Source: an uncultured Prevotellaceae bacterium
GTDB lineage: Bacteria; Bacteroidota; Bacteroidia; Bacteroidales; Bacteroidaceae
DNA: 62,379 bases
Reading direction: 5' to 3'
Assembly: GCA_946185285.1 (NCBI GenBank)
Contig: CAMHIS010000005.1
Span: 1 to 62,379 of the forward strand
Positions 1 to 8,459 of this stretch are shown here, one piece after another. The position numbers and the translations under genes are program-made. Every line of letters starts with the position of its first letter. Positions within the stretch are counted from its first letter, which is position 1. Below the pieces are notes generated by a model. It was not told the DNA's origin, made no database searches, and saw nothing but the letters and a program-made list of their open reading frames with translations.

Positions 1-55
1 TCAAGCACGGTTCCGTGAGAAGGGAGGGTGAAAGTCCCTCTACTTACTCGATAAA
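1..55 (+). mobile_element. 3' end of a group II intron (partial)
   Basis: The window opens inside what looks like the last part of a bacterial group II intron. The segment GCACGGTTC matches the 3' half of the conserved domain V helix. It is followed by a GTGAG linker and a short hairpin (GGGAGG, loop, CCCTC) ending in CTACTTACTCGAT, which fits domain VI and the 3' splice junction. Domains I-IV and any intron-encoded reverse transcriptase would lie to the left, outside the window. The exact 3' boundary, around position 50, cannot be fixed without the empty target site. The element abuts the start of the ATPase remnant. Confidence 0.7.
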
Positions 56-64
56 AATTATTCT

Positions 65-1143
65 ATGAATAACGGTATAAAGTTTCGCTCCATATCTCTG
101 AAATCGTTTAGGAGTTTTGATGATTTTGAGATAAACTGCGAGAAAGACGGCTCGTCTCTCTATCAGTGGACTGTATTGTTGGGTAACAACAATACAGGTA
201 AAACTGGTATCCTATTACAAACGTTCAGAGTCTATTGACGGAACAAAAGCAGCTTCTATTCGGTGCAGTCTGACTAATTCCAAAATCAACTGGGGGTATG
301 AACATGATTCAGGGGCGGTAGACATCAATTATGAGTTGTCATCATTCTATATCTTTGGCTACGGCGTGAGCCGTTATCCCTCAAAGACAAGCCTTTCGGA
401 ACAGTCTTGCGGCGACTGCGACACATTGTTTTCCAACGACCAGCGCTTGGTGAACATTGAGGAATGGCTGATGCAGCTGGATTATGCCGCAAAAGAACAA
501 CAACACCTCTGCAGCCAAACGGTTGGAAAAGGTTCGCGAACTGATTTGCGGCAATGTCTTCCCAGAAATCTCCGACTTCAAGTTTGAGAGTTCCGACGAA
601 ATGCACAACTACGTGCTGTTCCTGACAAAGGACGGCTGGTTCAGATATACACAACTCGGCTATGGCTACCAGTCCATGCTCTCATGGGTGATTGACCTGT
701 GTAAAAGGATGTTTGAGAAATATCCAGACTCCGACAACCCCTTGCAGGAGAGCGCCGTGGTACTGATAGACGAGATAGACCTGCACCTGCACCCCAAGTG
801 GCAACGAGACATCATTGCCATCATTTCCAATGTGTTCAGGAACGTACAGTTCATAGTGACCACCCACAGCCCACTTGTCATCCAGTCTATGAACGAGGTC
901 AACCTGTATGTGCTGCGGCGCCAAGGCGAAAAACTCATTGCCGAACGCTCGCCCATCAACAACTTCAGCGGGTGGACGGTTGAGGAAATACTTCGGGAAA
1001 CGATGAAGATGGACAACGACGTGTATTCTGATGTCTACCAGAAGTACTTCCAGATGTTCGACGAGGGTTTGGATCAGGACGACAAGGAAAAAGCTGAAAA
1101 CGCCTACAAAGCGAACCCCTGTCAGTACATGGTGTTGCTGTAA
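65..1143 (+). pseudogene. AAA-family ATPase, frameshifted remnant
   Basis: Reading starts at ATG 65 with a typical SMC-like/AAA15-type N-terminus and a Walker A motif (GNNNTGKT), then hits a stop near 235. The protein continues one frame over from about 220 (ESIDGTK... to YGVSRYPSK and LMQLDYAAK). It moves by one base again near 490 (NNNTSAAKRLEKV) and runs to 1143. The Walker B stretch VVLIDEIDLHLHPKW and the following VTTHSP switch are intact in the last frame. The end (AYKANPCQYMVLL) does not look like a natural C-terminus, so the tail is probably lost too. Relatives often work with HNH nucleases in Septu-like phage defence, but no partner is visible. Two shifts, both beside A-rich runs, could also be sequencing errors. 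Confidence 0.75.
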
Positions 1144-1479
1144 GTCGCAGAAACGTGGCAAACAAATCTGCCATCGTAAGTTTCGCAGAAAAGAGCGAAT
1201 GTTGATTCTCCAAGAAAAATGGGAAGGCATACCTTTCAGGCTGCGAGAAATTGTTGACCCCTGGGATTTAGGAGGAGACGGAAAAGTATTTTGGTGTCTT
1301 GCCCACACTGATGACAGGCTGGTTAAACTGATGCGGAAATGAATCCATCATCAATATAGACATACAAAAAGATAACATTTGGAACCCCTAAGAGATGTGA
1401 ATGGAGTCCCCTAACGATGTGTTAGGAGCCTCCATTTAATCACAAACATTCACGACCACTGACAATAGTAAAGATGCTC
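1144..1479. other. Intergenic region with a hairpin; possible gene debris
   Basis: This stretch separates the ATPase remnant from the convergent res gene. The first 200 bases stay open in one frame, ending at a TGA near 1342 (tail DRLVKLMRK), but there is no credible start or recognised domain. It may be the eroded end of the ATPase or of a lost partner gene. A hairpin lies at 1401-1435 (GTTAGG and CTCCAT stem segments around a 3x3 internal loop, with inverted partners). It could terminate either convergent gene, although there is no strong T-run. Confidence 0.4.
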
Positions 1480-4380
1480 TCAGACGAAAAGTTCGCCTGT
1501 TGCCGCCGATAACGATACACTGCAACGGTCGCAGATGTCGGTAAGGGTGGCTCCGTTGGCAGACAGCCCGTAGAAGTTATCCTCGCTAACGAGCACATAC
1601 TCCCACTCGCGGTACATCCGCTCTTCAGGTTTCAGCTCGTTTATCTTGCGCGTCCACTCCACTGCCGCTGTCTGCTTCTGGCGCACGTTCCTGTCTGCCA
1701 GTTTGTCATTGCCCTTGGTCTCTATCAGGTACGCCTTTTCTCGTGTCGCCACGATGAAGTCAGGATGATAGGTAGCCATCAGCCCGTCATGGCGCATATA
1801 GTAGATGACGGCAAACGGATGCTGACTCTCATTGATTTTAAGGAAGCGCTCCACCTCACCATCCTTGTCGAGGAAGTCAATAAACGCCCGCTCCAGTCCG
1901 CCGCCGTGTGTGGGGAATCCCTGCCGTTCATAGATGGTCTTGTGTGTTTCCATCGAATACGACTCGCGCATCTTAACCTCCGCAACCGACGAGAAGCGCG
2001 TATGAACCACCTGCGCATCCGTCGTCATGATATTGTTTTGGATATTAAAGATAGCTCGTGCCATTTCCTCGATGATGTGCTTTGTGACAATAGCGTCTTT
2101 CGATAAGAGTATCTTCCAGTCGCTGTCGTTGAAGGGATTGAACGGCTGCCCAAACAGCCTTGTACGGATATACTGATCAACAACCGCAATGGTACGGGCC
2201 TCGTTGATTTGAAGATTGGGTACAGGCATCTCCTTGTGCGAAGATATTCTGTCAAACCTCAGCGTGATGGTACGAAGCAGTTTTTGCAGAAATTCATTAT
2301 AACTGGTGGCGGTAAACAGATTGGCAGTCACCTTATATCGTCCGAACTGCGTCTTCGACAGAGCTTCTTGCGAGATGAACGTCTCGCCGTCTTGAGCCAG
2401 GAACTGACGCAACCTTTCCAAAGTAAAAGCAGTAAAAGGACGGATCGTTCTGATGTCTATATCCACATCCTCCAGTTCCTCTTCTGCTTCCCTCACTATC
2501 ATCGGCCACTCAAAGTCGAACTGCTCATAGTCTTCGCGCAGTCCCACCTTTATCAAGTCGCCGATGGAGCCACCCTCGCCAGTCTCGTCTGTTTCCTCAA
2601 CAGCCAGACCTTCGGCAAACAATTCCTCGTAGAATTGCAGGAAGGCAGGGTGCTCAATGATGCTCAGCATGTCGATATAGGTCTTGGGCTGACTGTGCAG
2701 CTGAAGCACGCGCTTACGGTCGTCTTCCTTGATGCTCTGGTACTCCGGTTCTCGCCACATCAGGCGCAGACCTCGGCCGATAATCTGCTCCAACAAGATG
2801 GGAGCCTCCGAAGAACGAAGTGGCACAATCACGCAGATATTGTTGACATCGAATCCCTCGCGCAGCATCAGCACAGAGATTATCACCTTTGGCTTCTGGT
2901 ATTTGTCGATGTCAAAGAGCTTTTTCTTAGTTTCCTTCCATTCCTCTTCGCTCACCTCACCCTTGGCATTGCTGTCGATGGTGACGACATCTTCCTGTGC
3001 CAGTCCGTCTTCCAACATCAGTTGATTCACAAAGGGAGCCACGGACGTATCCTCACAGACGACCAGCATCTTTGGGTTCTTCTTCTCATCGACAGCCGTA
3101 AACTCCGTTTCCAGCTTCTTCAACTTTGCCAGGCCGGCACGCAGCATCAGTCGCTGACCGTCGCTCAGGTCACAAACCTTATTCCTTTCGTCACGTACCG
3201 CCTTATAGTCCAGGTCTTTCAGTTCGGTCAACTCCTGACGGCGGTCCAAAAGCAGCGTCTTTACCAGACCTTTACGCATAGCAGTAGCCAAGTCGAAATC
3301 TACAACGATGTGCGGGAAGTAACACTTCTGGGCCTTCTTGCCCGAGCCTCTCTGGTCGTAGGGTGTAGCCGAGAAGTCCACTTGAAAGAACCGCTCACCT
3401 TTCTTCTCGGCTATTGCGTTCAGACCTTTCTGCCATTCCACTTCCTCTATCTCGCCATTCCGTTTCAGCTCATGGATATGGTGAGCTTCGTCATTAATCA
3501 CCATGATGTCGTCCAGCCCCGCCAGATACTCCAGTTCCGAGCCTCGCAGATAGCGGCGGTCCAACATTCCGAGGTCGTTGCCTGCCGCCTTGCCTGGACG
3601 GATAGGAAGCAATTGCTCTATAATCTCTGAGGGTGTCAGTTCACCATTATCGTCAGAACTTTCTTCCTCCATCTGGTTTTCAAACAGGTGCCAGTTTGTC
3701 AAGGCAATAAGTCCATCGCCAGTTGTCTTTCTTCCAATACCTTCATCTTTGGTAACTACATTGTTCTGAATGAACGAAAAGACTTCTTGCCGATAGTGGA
3801 CTGGGATAAACACCTCCTGGTTCAGATAGAAGTCATTGGTCTCTATGTCGCGTTCCTCCTTGTCTCGCTGCATCCGTCCGCAGAAAGCATCCAGCAGGCG
3901 GTCATAAACAATCAAACCAGGAGCCACTATCAGGAAGTTCTTCGTAAAACGTCCGCTCTTCATACTTTCATGACGAGCATTCAGCATCTGCCAAAGCAGC
4001 AAAGCGTGCATCACCCATGTCTTGCCTGTACCCGTTGCCATCTTCACGGCATACTTAGGCATCTGGTATTTCTTCTGTCCTATCGTTCCTAAGTCCACCA
4101 CAGGCATCAGGTCGGGTGTCAGTTGCGCGTAATACTCCATCACGTTCTTAACGCCCATCACCTCATGCAGATAGATGATGTTCAAGATAGCCTGCCGCTG
4201 CCCGGCATGGAAGTTACGATTCCTCAACGTGCAATACTCCTCCGAGAACCAGAACTTCAGCAAGTCTTGTGTTGAGGACGTCACCTGTTCCAACAACTCC
4301 CCGCTTTCCCATGCTGCGTTCACTGTCTCGCTGAGTCGCTTGGCTAATTCCAGCGAAGCATTTGTATTATTAGTATTCAT
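1480..4380 (-). CDS. Type III-like restriction subunit Res (DEAD/DEAH helicase-nuclease)
   Basis: This 966-residue protein would be the ATP-dependent translocase and endonuclease of a Type III-like restriction system, cutting unmethylated DNA together with Mod. Visible motifs are Walker A TGTGKT near residue 116, motif II DEAH near 297, motif III SATP near 337, and motif VI EQIIGRGLRL in the second RecA domain. Near the C-terminus PDFIV...ETKGN matches a PD-(D/E)XK nuclease. The length fits the family and no break is seen. The start at 4380 leaves a short AT-rich upstream region shared with the divergent small genes. Mod lies about 720 bp upstream on the same strand, but the two are separated by a plus-strand gene pair, so res may need its own promoter. 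Confidence 0.93.
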   Translation of the reverse strand: MNTNNTNASLELAKRLSETVNAAWESGELLEQVTSSTQDLLKFWFSEEYCTLRNRNFHAGQRQAILNIIYLHEVMGVKNVMEYYAQLTPDLMPVVDLGTIGQKKYQMPKYAVKMATGTGKTWVMHALLLWQMLNARHESMKSGRFTKNFLIVAPGLIVYDRLLDAFCGRMQRDKEERDIETNDFYLNQEVFIPVHYRQEVFSFIQNNVVTKDEGIGRKTTGDGLIALTNWHLFENQMEEESSDDNGELTPSEIIEQLLPIRPGKAAGNDLGMLDRRYLRGSELEYLAGLDDIMVINDEAHHIHELKRNGEIEEVEWQKGLNAIAEKKGERFFQVDFSATPYDQRGSGKKAQKCYFPHIVVDFDLATAMRKGLVKTLLLDRRQELTELKDLDYKAVRDERNKVCDLSDGQRLMLRAGLAKLKKLETEFTAVDEKKNPKMLVVCEDTSVAPFVNQLMLEDGLAQEDVVTIDSNAKGEVSEEEWKETKKKLFDIDKYQKPKVIISVLMLREGFDVNNICVIVPLRSSEAPILLEQIIGRGLRLMWREPEYQSIKEDDRKRVLQLHSQPKTYIDMLSIIEHPAFLQFYEELFAEGLAVEETDETGEGGSIGDLIKVGLREDYEQFDFEWPMIVREAEEELEDVDIDIRTIRPFTAFTLERLRQFLAQDGETFISQEALSKTQFGRYKVTANLFTATSYNEFLQKLLRTITLRFDRISSHKEMPVPNLQINEARTIAVVDQYIRTRLFGQPFNPFNDSDWKILLSKDAIVTKHIIEEMARAIFNIQNNIMTTDAQVVHTRFSSVAEVKMRESYSMETHKTIYERQGFPTHGGGLERAFIDFLDKDGEVERFLKINESQHPFAVIYYMRHDGLMATYHPDFIVATREKAYLIETKGNDKLADRNVRQKQTAAVEWTRKINELKPEERMYREWEYVLVSEDNFYGLSANGATLTDICDRCSVSLSAATGELFV

Positions 4381-4419
4381 TTTTCTGACTGTTTTTATTT
4401 AATTATTGAAAATATGTTG

Positions 4420-4427
4420 TATCTTTG
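4420..4427 (+). promoter_or_regulatory. -7 promoter element (TATCTTTG) for the small gene pair
   Basis: TATCTTTG matches the Bacteroidetes TAnnTTTG -7 box and lies 28 bp before the ATG at 4455. The upstream -33 region is only a T-rich run (around 4392-4400), so this element is moderate in quality. It implies that the two small genes are transcribed on their own, against res and mod. Confidence 0.65.
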
Positions 4428-4454
4428 CAACGTCAAACGGTTAAATTATAAATC

Positions 4455-4592
4455 ATGGAAGCAAAGAAAATAACTTATGAGGAAGCGTTGGCTCGCTTTA
4501 AACGCTCACTCGAGATTAAGCGTGCAGCAGAGAAGCGCATGGAGGAAGAGTTCAAGCGGATGGGACTGACAGGAACCATTGTTTCGTTATGA
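4455..4592 (+). CDS. Small charged helical protein, 45 aa
   Basis: This short gene encodes 45 residues rich in Lys, Arg and Glu, with a pattern (YEEALARFKRSLEIKRA) that predicts one long amphipathic helix. It is supported by its position: it starts 28 bp after a good -7 box, and its stop overlaps the next start (ATGA at 4589-4592), so the two genes are probably translationally coupled. I do not recognise a family. Its size, charge and coupling to a larger gene resemble an antitoxin or small adaptor, but that is only inference from layout. Confidence 0.6.
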   Translation: MEAKKITYEEALARFKRSLEIKRAAEKRMEEEFKRMGLTGTIVSL

Positions 4593-5086
4593 TAAGGCTT
4601 TCTCTTGAAGAAATAAATGCTCAATCGCCATACGAGGTTTCTTATGCCCCGAATGGTGATTTTGTATTTGCTACCAGTCTCAACATCCATTACCTGGTGT
4701 CTTTCGAGGAAGAAGAGCCTCTGGGAGGATGTGAGACTTTTCAGTTTGTCATTCAAAAACTGGATAATCAACGCTCCCCGCATGACGCAAAAATAGAACA
4801 AGCCATTCTTGCTATCCTTGAAGTATTCTTTAAGGAGTACCTTAACGTTATGCTCTATTTGTGTGACGATAGTGATGGTCGTGAGGCTAACCGTAACCGT
4901 CTGTTTCTTAACTGGTTCAAGAAACGCGCTGCGCCAGAGCGATTTACTATACGCACTGCAAGTACTGTTGTTGAAGGAAAGGGCTTCTATGCTGCTATCA
5001 TCATAGAAAACAGGAATCCCAAACTGCAAGCCGTCATTGATGACTTTGAACAGACTGCAGAAGCATTGACAAACGAAAAACCTTAG
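4589..5086 (+). CDS. DUF6169-like protein of unknown function, 165 aa
   Basis: The protein has no signal peptide or membrane segment. It has an N-terminal beta-rich part (YEVSYAPNGDFVFAT), a central helical stretch and the motif LYLCDDSDGREANRNRLF, followed by NWFKK. From memory this matches the small Bacteroidetes family DUF6169, where CDxSDG and ARNRxF are the conserved features; I could not check. The function is unknown. It overlaps the preceding 45-aa gene by four bases and ends 14 bp from the convergent end of mod. The pair is inserted in reverse orientation between mod and res and looks more AT-rich than the rest of the window, so it may be an acquired cargo or an associated module of the restriction system. 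Confidence 0.72.
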   Translation: MIRLSLEEINAQSPYEVSYAPNGDFVFATSLNIHYLVSFEEEEPLGGCETFQFVIQKLDNQRSPHDAKIEQAILAILEVFFKEYLNVMLYLCDDSDGREANRNRLFLNWFKKRAAPERFTIRTASTVVEGKGFYAAIIIENRNPKLQAVIDDFEQTAEALTNEKP

Positions 5087-5100
5087 TGACTGCAGTGTCA

Positions 5101-7029
5101 TCATACGCTTTCCACCACCTGACTTTCAAAACCAAACACATCCACAGCCTTGATGCACACCCGTCGCTGATCCTTATGCGCCACCCTCAGCCGCGTCTTA
5201 TAGACACAATGCAGCGGGTCGTTGTCGTTCTCCACATTCTCACGATAGTCCTGCCACGTAGAACGGAACGTCACACCGTCGTAGTCGGGGTCGATGCTCC
5301 AGTATTCTATCAGCGAGAGCGGGTCACGCTCCAACACCTTTTGCAGCTTCTCCTTGTCCTTATCGTCGAGCGGGATGTTGTCGGGCGACAGCAGCACGTA
5401 GTTCTCCAACTCCACGTCTATCTCGTCCTGTTCGCCCTGCTGTTTCACTACCAATGGCTTCGCCACTAAGTATTGCAGCGACGAGAAGCGTACCGACTTG
5501 TCGTCTATCAGCTTCTTGTAGCCCTTCTTGGCCAGTTTATCCAGCAGGTCGGGCGGAATCACCAGCACCTCCACGTTTGAGTCCTGGTACTTCTGAATGG
5601 CTGACGATATATCAAAAGCGAAGTTCCAACCTAAAACGACCACCTTTTCCCAGTCACCACCCAGCAGCGAGGCCTTAGCCTCTACGGCACGACGGATGGT
5701 GGCAGCTGTTGTCAGACGGTTTGGTGAGTCCACCATTACTAATGTTCGCGTACCTTTTATATATCCGAAGTTACGGTCGTTGGTCTGCTCTGGGGTGAAG
5801 GGCAGCGCACCATACAGCCCCAACACCACTTGGCTCAAGTCGCCCACATGCTTATAGCGTTTGTTGTTTCTAAAAGCTTCTTTCTGATAGTCGCCGATGC
5901 TCTGATAGAGGAAGGGCTTCACTTCTTGGTCAATGAAGCGTTTGCGCATCACCAACGAGGCAGGCTTGCCGATGTCGCAGGTTATCCAGCGGCGGCCTAA
6001 TCGCTCGGCAACTGCCGCCGTTGTGCCGCTGCCGCCGAAGAAGTCGCAGACAAGGTCGCCTTCGTTGGAAGAGGCTTTGATGATGCGCTCGAGAAGCTTC
6101 TCTGGTTTCTGTGTACTATAATCTAAAAATTCTGGTAAGGCGTGAAAAACTTGTACAATATTGTTTTCTTTTCTATCCAACCATGTCCAAACGTCATCGG
6201 CCTTTCTTCCTTCATCAGCATAGTATCGAGTGGCATTATTATTTCCAGACATTCTATATTTTCGGCCATTTTCATCAGTGTAAGGATAGATACTTTCATC
6301 TTTGACCATTAATCGAATCGCATTGAAGGTGTTCTCCTTTAGTCGTTTTGCGTAAAAGAGAATAACATCATGCTTTTTTGCAAAGCCGTAAGATGGAGCA
6401 GTACCTGCTTGGTAATGCCATATAATTTCGTTTACAAAGTTTTCCTTGCCAAATATCTCATCAGCAATAGCCTTTACGTAATGTCCTATATGCCAATCAA
6501 TATGAATGTAAATACTTCCATTGTTGCTAAGTAATTCGCGCATTACTGTTAATCTTGGATAAAGCATGCGCAAATAACTTACACTACCCTGCTCCCACGT
6601 ATCCGCATACGCAAACTGCTCAATGACCGTTGGTTTCTGCTGAATATCTGTTCCTGGCAAAGAAATCTTAGTCCGATAATCCGCCTTAGAATCAAACGGA
6701 GGGTCAATATAAATAAGGTCAACCTTACCGCGAAGCGAGGGCAACCCCGTTTGGGCATCTCCTGCAAGCAGGGCCTGCATCGCTAAGAGATTGTCACCAT
6801 AGATGAGGCGGTTCATCCACTCCCCAGTGCCTCCAGCCATATTGAAGGCATTAGGAATCTGAGGCGAACTGCCCTTGAACAGTCCGCTCACGTCCTTACT
6901 CGGCAGCACCAGTTCGTTGGTCTGTAGACCAATCTGCGTACCACTACTCAGCCGCTCCAGTATCTGGGCAGCCTCACGCCTGCCCTCGCTCACGATGCGG
7001 GGCAGCTCTTCAATCAATGATTTAGCCAT
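5101..7029 (-). CDS. Type III-like DNA methyltransferase Mod
   Basis: This 642-residue beta-group N6-adenine/N4-cytosine methyltransferase would be the modification and recognition subunit paired with Res. The catalytic motif IV ([12 protein letters not shown]) lies near residue 110. Motif X (TQKPEKLLE) and the SAM-binding motif I ([14 protein letters not shown]) come later, the order expected for the beta class, with a variable stretch between them that should hold the target recognition domain. A further 250 C-terminal residues have no motif I recognise. The gene is intact. Translation starts at ATG 7029, directly after a perfect hairpin, and the nearest good promoter is almost 300 bp upstream, so the leader is unusually long. 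Confidence 0.93.
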   Translation of the reverse strand: MAKSLIEELPRIVSEGRREAAQILERLSSGTQIGLQTNELVLPSKDVSGLFKGSSPQIPNAFNMAGGTGEWMNRLIYGDNLLAMQALLAGDAQTGLPSLRGKVDLIYIDPPFDSKADYRTKISLPGTDIQQKPTVIEQFAYADTWEQGSVSYLRMLYPRLTVMRELLSNNGSIYIHIDWHIGHYVKAIADEIFGKENFVNEIIWHYQAGTAPSYGFAKKHDVILFYAKRLKENTFNAIRLMVKDESIYPYTDENGRKYRMSGNNNATRYYADEGRKADDVWTWLDRKENNIVQVFHALPEFLDYSTQKPEKLLERIIKASSNEGDLVCDFFGGSGTTAAVAERLGRRWITCDIGKPASLVMRKRFIDQEVKPFLYQSIGDYQKEAFRNNKRYKHVGDLSQVVLGLYGALPFTPEQTNDRNFGYIKGTRTLVMVDSPNRLTTAATIRRAVEAKASLLGGDWEKVVVLGWNFAFDISSAIQKYQDSNVEVLVIPPDLLDKLAKKGYKKLIDDKSVRFSSLQYLVAKPLVVKQQGEQDEIDVELENYVLLSPDNIPLDDKDKEKLQKVLERDPLSLIEYWSIDPDYDGVTFRSTWQDYRENVENDNDPLHCVYKTRLRVAHKDQRRVCIKAVDVFGFESQVVESV

Positions 7030-7318
7030 GTAGCATTATAGTTTTATAATGCGCCGAGCCACCAAACAAAATGATTCCTGCAAGCACCCGTAAGGACACA
7101 AAACGTGGACGAATCCCCGTTCAGTGCTCCAGGTACTTGCAGGAAACCTATAGTAAGAAACAGGAAAACGCCCACTATACAGGTAGGCGTTACCATTATT
7201 ACTTACTATGTTCTTTCTACCTGCAAGTTTCGGAACACTTTGAATAATAGCCAACGCTAATGTTTAACCCACGAAAGTCGCACCGCTACACCTGCGCCCA
7301 GGCTCACGCAGCCGTGCT
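7030..7318 (-). ncRNA. Long structured 5' leader of mod with competing helices
   Basis: Read on the minus strand, the leader contains three matching segments. Segment 1 is 7228-7220 (ACTTGCAGG), segment 2 is 7143-7135 (CCTGCAAGT) and segment 3 is 7084-7077 (CTTGCAGG). Segments 1 and 2 can pair (9 bp), extended by an 8-bp helix (ATAGTAAG with CTTACTAT) around an inner AACGCC/GGCGTT hairpin (7167-7172 with 7186-7191). Segment 2 can instead pair with segment 3 as 12 bp including one G-U (7132-7143 with 7077-7088). The two folds exclude each other, the layout seen in attenuators and riboswitches. No ligand or protein is implied by the sequence. I infer that it controls mod expression. Confidence 0.5.
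7033..7052 (-). promoter_or_regulatory. mod leader hairpin: Perfect 8-bp hairpin immediately before the mod start codon
   Basis: GCATTATA, a 4-nt loop and TATAATGC form a perfect stem that ends three bases before the mod ATG. It occupies the place where a ribosome binding site would be. It could limit translation initiation in the RNA, or act as a DNA operator for a dimeric regulator. Confidence 0.5.
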
Positions 7319-7323
7319 TGGGT

Positions 7324-7331
7324 GCAAAGGT
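7324..7331 (-). promoter_or_regulatory. -7 promoter element for the mod transcript
   Basis: CAAAGGTA on the plus strand is TACCTTTG on the minus strand, a consensus Bacteroidetes -7 box. Transcription would start near 7319 and read the structured leader before reaching mod at 7029. The -33 region is weak (GAAAA near 7352). The bases around it (GCTTGGGTGCAAAG) are repeated at a second minus-strand promoter near 8700. Confidence 0.65.
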
Positions 7332-7485
7332 ACAAAGAAAAAATGAAAAAAGGAAAACATGAACGGCTTTTATTTTTGCAAGAAATCAGTTCCTAATAAC
7401 GACAGCCGCAAATACCTATTTCTGATTAACCCGCGTTTGCGGGGTCATGTAAGTGCGCAATGCTTAAAACACTCGTTTTTAGGTA

Positions 7486-7516
7486 TTGTACACTTTTATT
7501 ATTTGCCGTACCTTTG
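7486..7516 (+). promoter_or_regulatory. Promoter for DUF2023-flavodoxin
   Basis: TTG at 7486-7488 and TACCTTTG at 7509-7516 are about 20 bp apart, matching the Bacteroidetes consensus. Transcription should begin near 7521, which rules out the upstream in-frame ATG at 7460 as the start of the following gene. Confidence 0.8.
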
Positions 7517-7528
7517 CACCGTGATTTA

Positions 7529-7918
7529 ATGAACGACAGAACGATGAGAACGACGACAACAACTCCCGTGGAGCTCAAGGTACTGATGAACCACATCTAC
7601 GAGCTGCGTAAAGGTGTGCGACACATGGTGTTGTTTACCTGCAACAAGAAGTACCGTACACTGGCCACGCAGCGACTGGAGAGCCAAGGTATCCCATACC
7701 TGTTGCAACCTGCCGGGCAGCAGAATCTGAACGTATATTTTGGCCGTCGCGAGTGCCTGGAGGCCATCCGGCTCATCGTCACACGCCCGCTGAACCAGCT
7801 GACGCCCGAGGAGGACTTCATCCTCGGCACTATGCTCGGCTACGACCTCTGCGCACAGTGCGAGCGGTTCTGCAAGCGCAAGGAGAATGTATCGACCGGA
7901 ATTAATAACTTCTTTTGA
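7529..7918 (+). CDS. DUF2023 family protein
   Basis: This small soluble protein has the core VLMNHIYELRKGVRHMVLFT, a glycine-poor middle (YLLQPAGQQNLNVYFG) and a C-terminal cysteine cluster (CAQCERFCKRK). Such proteins (Pfam DUF2023) are, to my knowledge, found next to flavodoxin genes in Bacteroidetes, as here. The function is unknown, but the pairing suggests a flavodoxin partner. I chose ATG 7529 because the promoter ends at 7516; ATG 7544 (MRTTTTT) is an equally good alternative that leaves a longer leader. An in-frame ATG at 7460 lies upstream of the promoter and is rejected. The three cysteines could bind a metal, which is inference only. Flavodoxin begins 14 bp downstream. Confidence 0.85.
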   Translation: MNDRTMRTTTTTPVELKVLMNHIYELRKGVRHMVLFTCNKKYRTLATQRLESQGIPYLLQPAGQQNLNVYFGRRECLEAIRLIVTRPLNQLTPEEDFILGTMLGYDLCAQCERFCKRKENVSTGINNFF

Positions 7919-7932
7919 ATAAGACATAAAAA

Positions 7933-8427
7933 ATGAACGCAACAATTGTAATCTATGGATCCTCAACAGGAACCTGCGAGGCCATCGCGGAGAAGATGGC
8001 CTCGAAACTGGGCTGCGAGGCCCTGAACGTACAGAACCTGACAGCCGACATCGTGGCCGCCAACCAGAACCTGATCCTCGGTACTTCGACATGGGGCGCA
8101 GGAGAATTGCAGGACGACTGGTACGACGGACTGAAAACGCTCCAGGGTGCCGACCTCAAGGGTAAGACCATCGCCATCTTCGGTTGTGGCGACTGCTCTT
8201 CGTACAGCGACACCTTCGTAGGCGGCATGGGGGAGCTCTACAACGGCATCAAGGATAGCGGTGCCAGGTTCATCGGCTCGGTAGACACCGACGGCTACAC
8301 CTTCGACGACTCCGAGGCCGTGATTGACGGCAAGTTCATCGGTCTGCCACTCGACGACATCAATGAGGACGACAAGACCGACACCCGCATCGAGGCGTGG
8401 ATAGCCGCCATCTCTCCCAACTTGTAA
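7933..8427 (+). CDS. fldA: Flavodoxin
   Basis: This is a 164-residue long-chain flavodoxin, an FMN-binding electron carrier of the cytoplasm that replaces or complements ferredoxin. The phosphate loop GSSTGTCEAIA is at residues 9-19. The isoalloxazine loops are TSTWGAGELQDDW near 56-68 and GCGDCSSYSDTF near 97, all at the expected spacing. The extra C-terminal loop of long-chain flavodoxins is present. It follows DUF2023 with a 14-bp gap and shares its promoter. No clear terminator follows; the next 270 bases are a palindromic intergenic element. Confidence 0.95.
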   Translation: MNATIVIYGSSTGTCEAIAEKMASKLGCEALNVQNLTADIVAANQNLILGTSTWGAGELQDDWYDGLKTLQGADLKGKTIAIFGCGDCSSYSDTFVGGMGELYNGIKDSGARFIGSVDTDGYTFDDSEAVIDGKFIGLPLDDINEDDKTDTRIEAWIAAISPNL

Positions 8428-8459
8428 TCACGGGCATGAAGATGGGCTAAAAGCAAGCC

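Noticed and set aside
1031..1342. 103-codon frame after the ATPase remnant as a separate gene
   Set aside because: Most of it overlaps the ATPase in another frame, and no domain is seen in its last part. It may be debris of a lost gene.
2209..3630. 473-codon plus-strand frame inside res
   Set aside because: Antisense to helicase motifs of res and without any domain pattern.
7036..7254. 72-codon minus-strand frame starting with TTG upstream of mod
   Set aside because: It needs a TTG start, has no recognisable domain, and overlaps the structured leader. The inverted repeats explain the open frame. A leader peptide cannot be excluded.
7460..7528. Upstream start of the DUF2023 gene
   Set aside because: This ATG lies before a consensus promoter at 7486-7516, so it would not be transcribed.
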